The translations under genes and the position numbers were made by a program. The notes under the pieces are model-generated. The model did no database searches and was not told where the DNA came from. It saw nothing but the letters and a program-made list of their open reading frames with translations. Positions 6,660-8,508 of a stretch of DNA of 8,508 bases are shown here, one piece after another. The DNA is from Nitrososphaerota archaeon (lineage in GTDB: Archaea; Thermoproteota; Nitrososphaeria; Nitrososphaerales; CADDZS01), in NCBI GenBank assembly GCA_027886785.1, contig JAPCJV010000060.1, forward strand, positions 1-8,508. The letters are read 5' to 3'. Within the stretch, counting starts at the first letter, position 1, and the number at the start of each line of letters is the position of its first letter.

Positions 6660-8032
6660 AGGAAATGCAATCCGAGCAGACTTTCACAAGATCGAAGGAA
6701 CTATTGACCAGAGCGCGGGAGATCATCCCGACCGGAACAAACAGCGGCGCTAGGTCCGGAATAGTAAACGGAAATTATGAAGGGTTTCCGCTAACACTTC
6801 CCTCGTTCATCGCGAAGGGGCACGGTCCGTACATTTACGACGTCGATGGAAACAAGTTTACGGATTACCATCTAGGGTTCGGTGCCATACTGCTGGGACA
6901 TGGACACCCGAGTGTGAGCAGGGCGGTCAAGGATCAGGTCGATAACGGAACCTCGTTTGCCTTGAACACTGAGGGTGAGATAAAGCTCGCGGAGAAATTC
7001 CTGAAACACGTACCCTGCGCGGAGCAGGTTGCCCTAACAAACTCAGGATCAGAAGCCTGTTCACTAACTGTTAGACTCGCGAGGGCGTACACTGGTAAGC
7101 AGAAGATCGTAAAGTTCGAGGGGCATTACCACGGATGGCATGATTGGAACATGGTTGGAACCACGGTAACGATGATGGGAACACCGGCAAGAGGGTTCGG
7201 ACACAAGGCCATCAGTGCTCAGGGTGTCGCGGAAAGCGTTTACAACGACATCATCGTACTGCCGTGGAATGATCGTGAAGTTCTCGAAAGAACTATTCAG
7301 AGACAGGCAAACGAAATAGCAGGAGTGATTATGGAAGGCTACCAGTCTAACTGGGGTGAAATCGCACCTGAGAACGGGTACCTGGAGTTTGTCAGAAAAA
7401 TAACCCGGGAAAACGAAATCACTTTTGTGATGGATGAAATTATCAACGGATTCCGCCTCGGTTTGGGCGGTGCTCAAGTGTTTACCGGAGTTGTTCCCGA
7501 TCTAGCTCCCTTTTCGAAGGCGATGGCGAACGGTCTTCCAATTGCAGCTGTTGCCGGCACGAAAAAAGTCCTTGAACCACTTGCAAGTGAGCATACTTAC
7601 ATGGCGGGAACTTTCAATGGCAATCCCATTTGCACGGCCGCGTCGCTGGCGACGTTTGAGGAGCTCGAAACTCAAGGTCACAACAAGCTCTACGAAAACG
7701 GGAAGGCCATTATGGCCGCAATAACTGACGCCTTTACGGATAATCACATTCCGGGAGTCGTTCAAGGTCCGGGACCAATGTGGTCGATATTCTTCACGGA
7801 CCTAGAAAAAATCACACTGACGCGGCAGGTATATTCCATACCGGTACTACCGCACATCCGGAGATCGGCAATATTCTTTCAGGGGCTCGCAAAACGCGGG
7901 ATCTTCTTCTGTCCCGCTCGCTTTGGGCGCATGTATCTTTCAACTACGCATACAGAAGAAGACGTGCGGCATATGATCGAAGCCTGTCAAGAGTCACTTC
8001 AAGAAGTTCGCCGCAACGAAGTTCCGGTTTAG
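6653..8032 (+). CDS. Class-III PLP aminotransferase, glutamate-1-semialdehyde aminomutase-like
   Basis: This is a cytosolic PLP enzyme of fold type I predicted to move an amino group to or from an aldehyde or ketone. Numbering from GTG 6653 (459 residues): GPYIYDVDGNKFTDY (58-72) is the family entry strand, SGSEA (131-135) binds the PLP phosphate, FEGHYHGWHDW (155-165) covers the ring, Asp261 in FVMDEI contacts the pyridine nitrogen, Lys289 in FSKAMANGLP is the Schiff-base lysine, and AGTFNGNP (318-325) is the second-subunit loop. The C-terminus has the usual YLSTTHTEEDV. ATG 6665 (Met5) is the likelier start given the TATA position. It is unlikely to be the haem-pathway HemL: no tetrapyrrole genes are near and neighbours are carbohydrate enzymes. 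Relatives include amino-acid and amino-sugar aminotransferases and aminomutases. A role in aminating or deaminating a keto-sugar made by the Gfo/Idh enzymes is plausible but inferred. Confidence 0.92.
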   Translation: MAKEMQSEQTFTRSKELLTRAREIIPTGTNSGARSGIVNGNYEGFPLTLPSFIAKGHGPYIYDVDGNKFTDYHLGFGAILLGHGHPSVSRAVKDQVDNGTSFALNTEGEIKLAEKFLKHVPCAEQVALTNSGSEACSLTVRLARAYTGKQKIVKFEGHYHGWHDWNMVGTTVTMMGTPARGFGHKAISAQGVAESVYNDIIVLPWNDREVLERTIQRQANEIAGVIMEGYQSNWGEIAPENGYLEFVRKITRENEITFVMDEIINGFRLGLGGAQVFTGVVPDLAPFSKAMANGLPIAAVAGTKKVLEPLASEHTYMAGTFNGNPICTAASLATFEELETQGHNKLYENGKAIMAAITDAFTDNHIPGVVQGPGPMWSIFFTDLEKITLTRQVYSIPVLPHIRRSAIFFQGLAKRGIFFCPARFGRMYLSTTHTEEDVRHMIEACQESLQEVRRNEVPV

Positions 8033-8066
8033 GATTTCCGGATTCTAACAAAATAGCCTAAGTTGG

Positions 8067-8071
8067 TTTTT
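8067..8071 (+). terminator. Putative T-run terminator after the aminotransferase gene
   Basis: TTTTT lies 34 bases after the TAG stop (8030-8032), flanked by GTTGG and GGCGG. It is the only T5 run shortly after the gene and precedes a new promoter region, so it is a reasonable transcript end by archaeal rules. Evidence is limited to base composition. Confidence 0.3.
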
Positions 8072-8162
8072 GGCGGAAACACCCGCTCTTCAATTTAGGG
8101 CAACCTTGGGCGAATCCTCAAACACGTTGTGATTTTCGTAATGAAATTGCTACAACATTTCC

Positions 8163-8181
8163 ATAAGTAAATCTTTGATAA
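8163..8181 (+). promoter_or_regulatory. Candidate TATA region of the right-edge Gfo/Idh gene
   Basis: This AT-rich stretch offers two overlapping candidates, GTAAATCT (8167-8174) and TTTGATAA (8174-8181). They predict transcript starts near 8197 or 8204 and leaders of about 13 or 6 bases before ATG 8210. No Shine-Dalgarno sequence is present. The 177-base gap before the gene otherwise shows only AT-rich sequence. Confidence 0.35.
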
Positions 8182-8209
8182 GTCGATTTCGAGTTTTGGA
8201 TCTAAAAAA

Positions 8210-8508
8210 ATGCCCACAAAAGAAATCGGAGTCGGGCTGATCGGTTATGTAATCGGGAAGGTACACACCCATGCATGGCTAAATCTTACCCAATTTTACT
8301 CAAATTCTCTTAGTGTATCTCCGAAACTTGTCGCGGTCTGTGGACGAAATGAAACCAATCTGAAGGGATTCGCCTCGCACTATCATTTCCACAAGACCTA
8401 CGCTGACTGGAGAGATCTCGTAAAGGATCCTACAGTCGAGGTGCTCGATAATTGTTCCCCTCCGAATCTTCATTCCGAACCATGCGTTGTGGCTGCAGAA
8501 GCTGGCAA
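8210..8508 (+). CDS. Gfo/Idh/MocA family oxidoreductase, N-terminal part (3' truncated by window edge)
   Basis: An ATG at 8210 opens a frame of 99 complete codons running off the window. It starts MPTKEIGVGLIGYVIGKVHT and continues HAWLNL, a Rossmann entry strand and nucleotide-binding loop in the style of GLIGYGFMGKAHSHAW dehydrogenases. Further on, HYHFHKTYADWRDLVKDPTV and VLDNCSPPNLHSEPCV (79-94) match the family's 'y.d..ell.d..vd.v.i.tPn..H' pattern. The catalytic EKP motif would come just past the edge. The glycine loop reads GYVIG rather than GYGFMG: it is one residue shorter and lacks the middle glycine, so cofactor binding may differ. The gene follows the aminotransferase by 177 bases on the same strand and has its own candidate TATA box. 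It is probably an NAD(P)-dependent sugar or cyclitol dehydrogenase of a different subgroup from the gene at 5459. Confidence 0.85.
   Translation, partial: MPTKEIGVGLIGYVIGKVHTHAWLNLTQFYSNSLSVSPKLVAVCGRNETNLKGFASHYHFHKTYADWRDLVKDPTVEVLDNCSPPNLHSEPCVVAAEAG

Noticed and set aside
7780..7905. Possible compensated double frameshift in the aminotransferase: the alternative frame reads HTDAAGIFHTGTTAHPEIGN, which looks protein-like
   Set aside because: The main frame stays open and gives PHIRRSAIFFQGLAKRG, a sensible amphipathic helix leading into the conserved GIFF and THTEED region. Two compensating errors are less likely than none. An alignment with close homologues would settle it.
8126..8156. 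Imperfect AT-rich dyad (GTTGT ... ACAAC with an inner TTTC/GAAA pairing)
   Set aside because: The arms are short, with several mismatches and a low-complexity background; it cannot be separated from chance without comparative data.
1..8508. tRNA, rRNA, CRISPR arrays, insertion sequences, attachment sites
   Set aside because: No cloverleaf-like sequence, spaced direct repeats, transposase-like protein or terminal inverted repeats were seen on either strand.

Overview
The window looks like chromosomal DNA from an archaeon, probably a heterotrophic Thermoproteota/Nitrososphaeria-type or Thermoplasmata-type lineage; the lineage is a guess. Four things point to Archaea. AT-rich TATA-like boxes lie about 30 bases before the predicted transcript starts. 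The implied 5' leaders are very short and carry no convincing Shine-Dalgarno sequence. TTG and GTG start codons are common. The solute-binding protein has an N-terminal hydrophobic anchor followed by a long Ser/Thr stalk, a design typical of archaeal binding proteins.

Layout, left to right: the last 47 codons of a Gfo/Idh/MocA-type oxidoreductase (ends at 145); a nitrilase-superfamily amidohydrolase (to 1106); on the minus strand, a large family-5 extracellular solute-binding protein (1144-3216), convergent with the amidohydrolase; a divergent promoter region (3217-3385) holding an unusual hairpin plus T7; a sugar phosphate isomerase/epimerase-like TIM barrel (to 4354); an F420/FMN luciferase-like oxidoreductase split by a single-base frameshift near 4635 (4403-5354); a complete Gfo/Idh/MocA dehydrogenase (5459-6583); a class-III aminotransferase of the glutamate-1-semialdehyde aminomutase type (6653 or 6665 to 8032); and the first 99 codons of a third Gfo/Idh/MocA protein running off the right edge (8210 onward).

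The genes read as an accessory catabolic island for an unusual sugar or cyclitol-like compound, perhaps nitrogen-containing. The binding protein would capture the substrate. Three Gfo/Idh dehydrogenases plus an AP-endonuclease-2-type isomerase match the toolkit of known 3-keto-sugar and inositol pathways. The amidohydrolase and the aminotransferase could handle C-N bonds, and the luciferase-like enzyme another redox step. This pathway is inference: no substrate can be read from the sequence. Most genes seem to have their own TATA box, and several are followed by short T-runs, so the cluster looks like separately transcribed units rather than one operon. No RNA genes, insertion sequences or CRISPR arrays were seen, and no gene-free stretch exceeds 300 bases.
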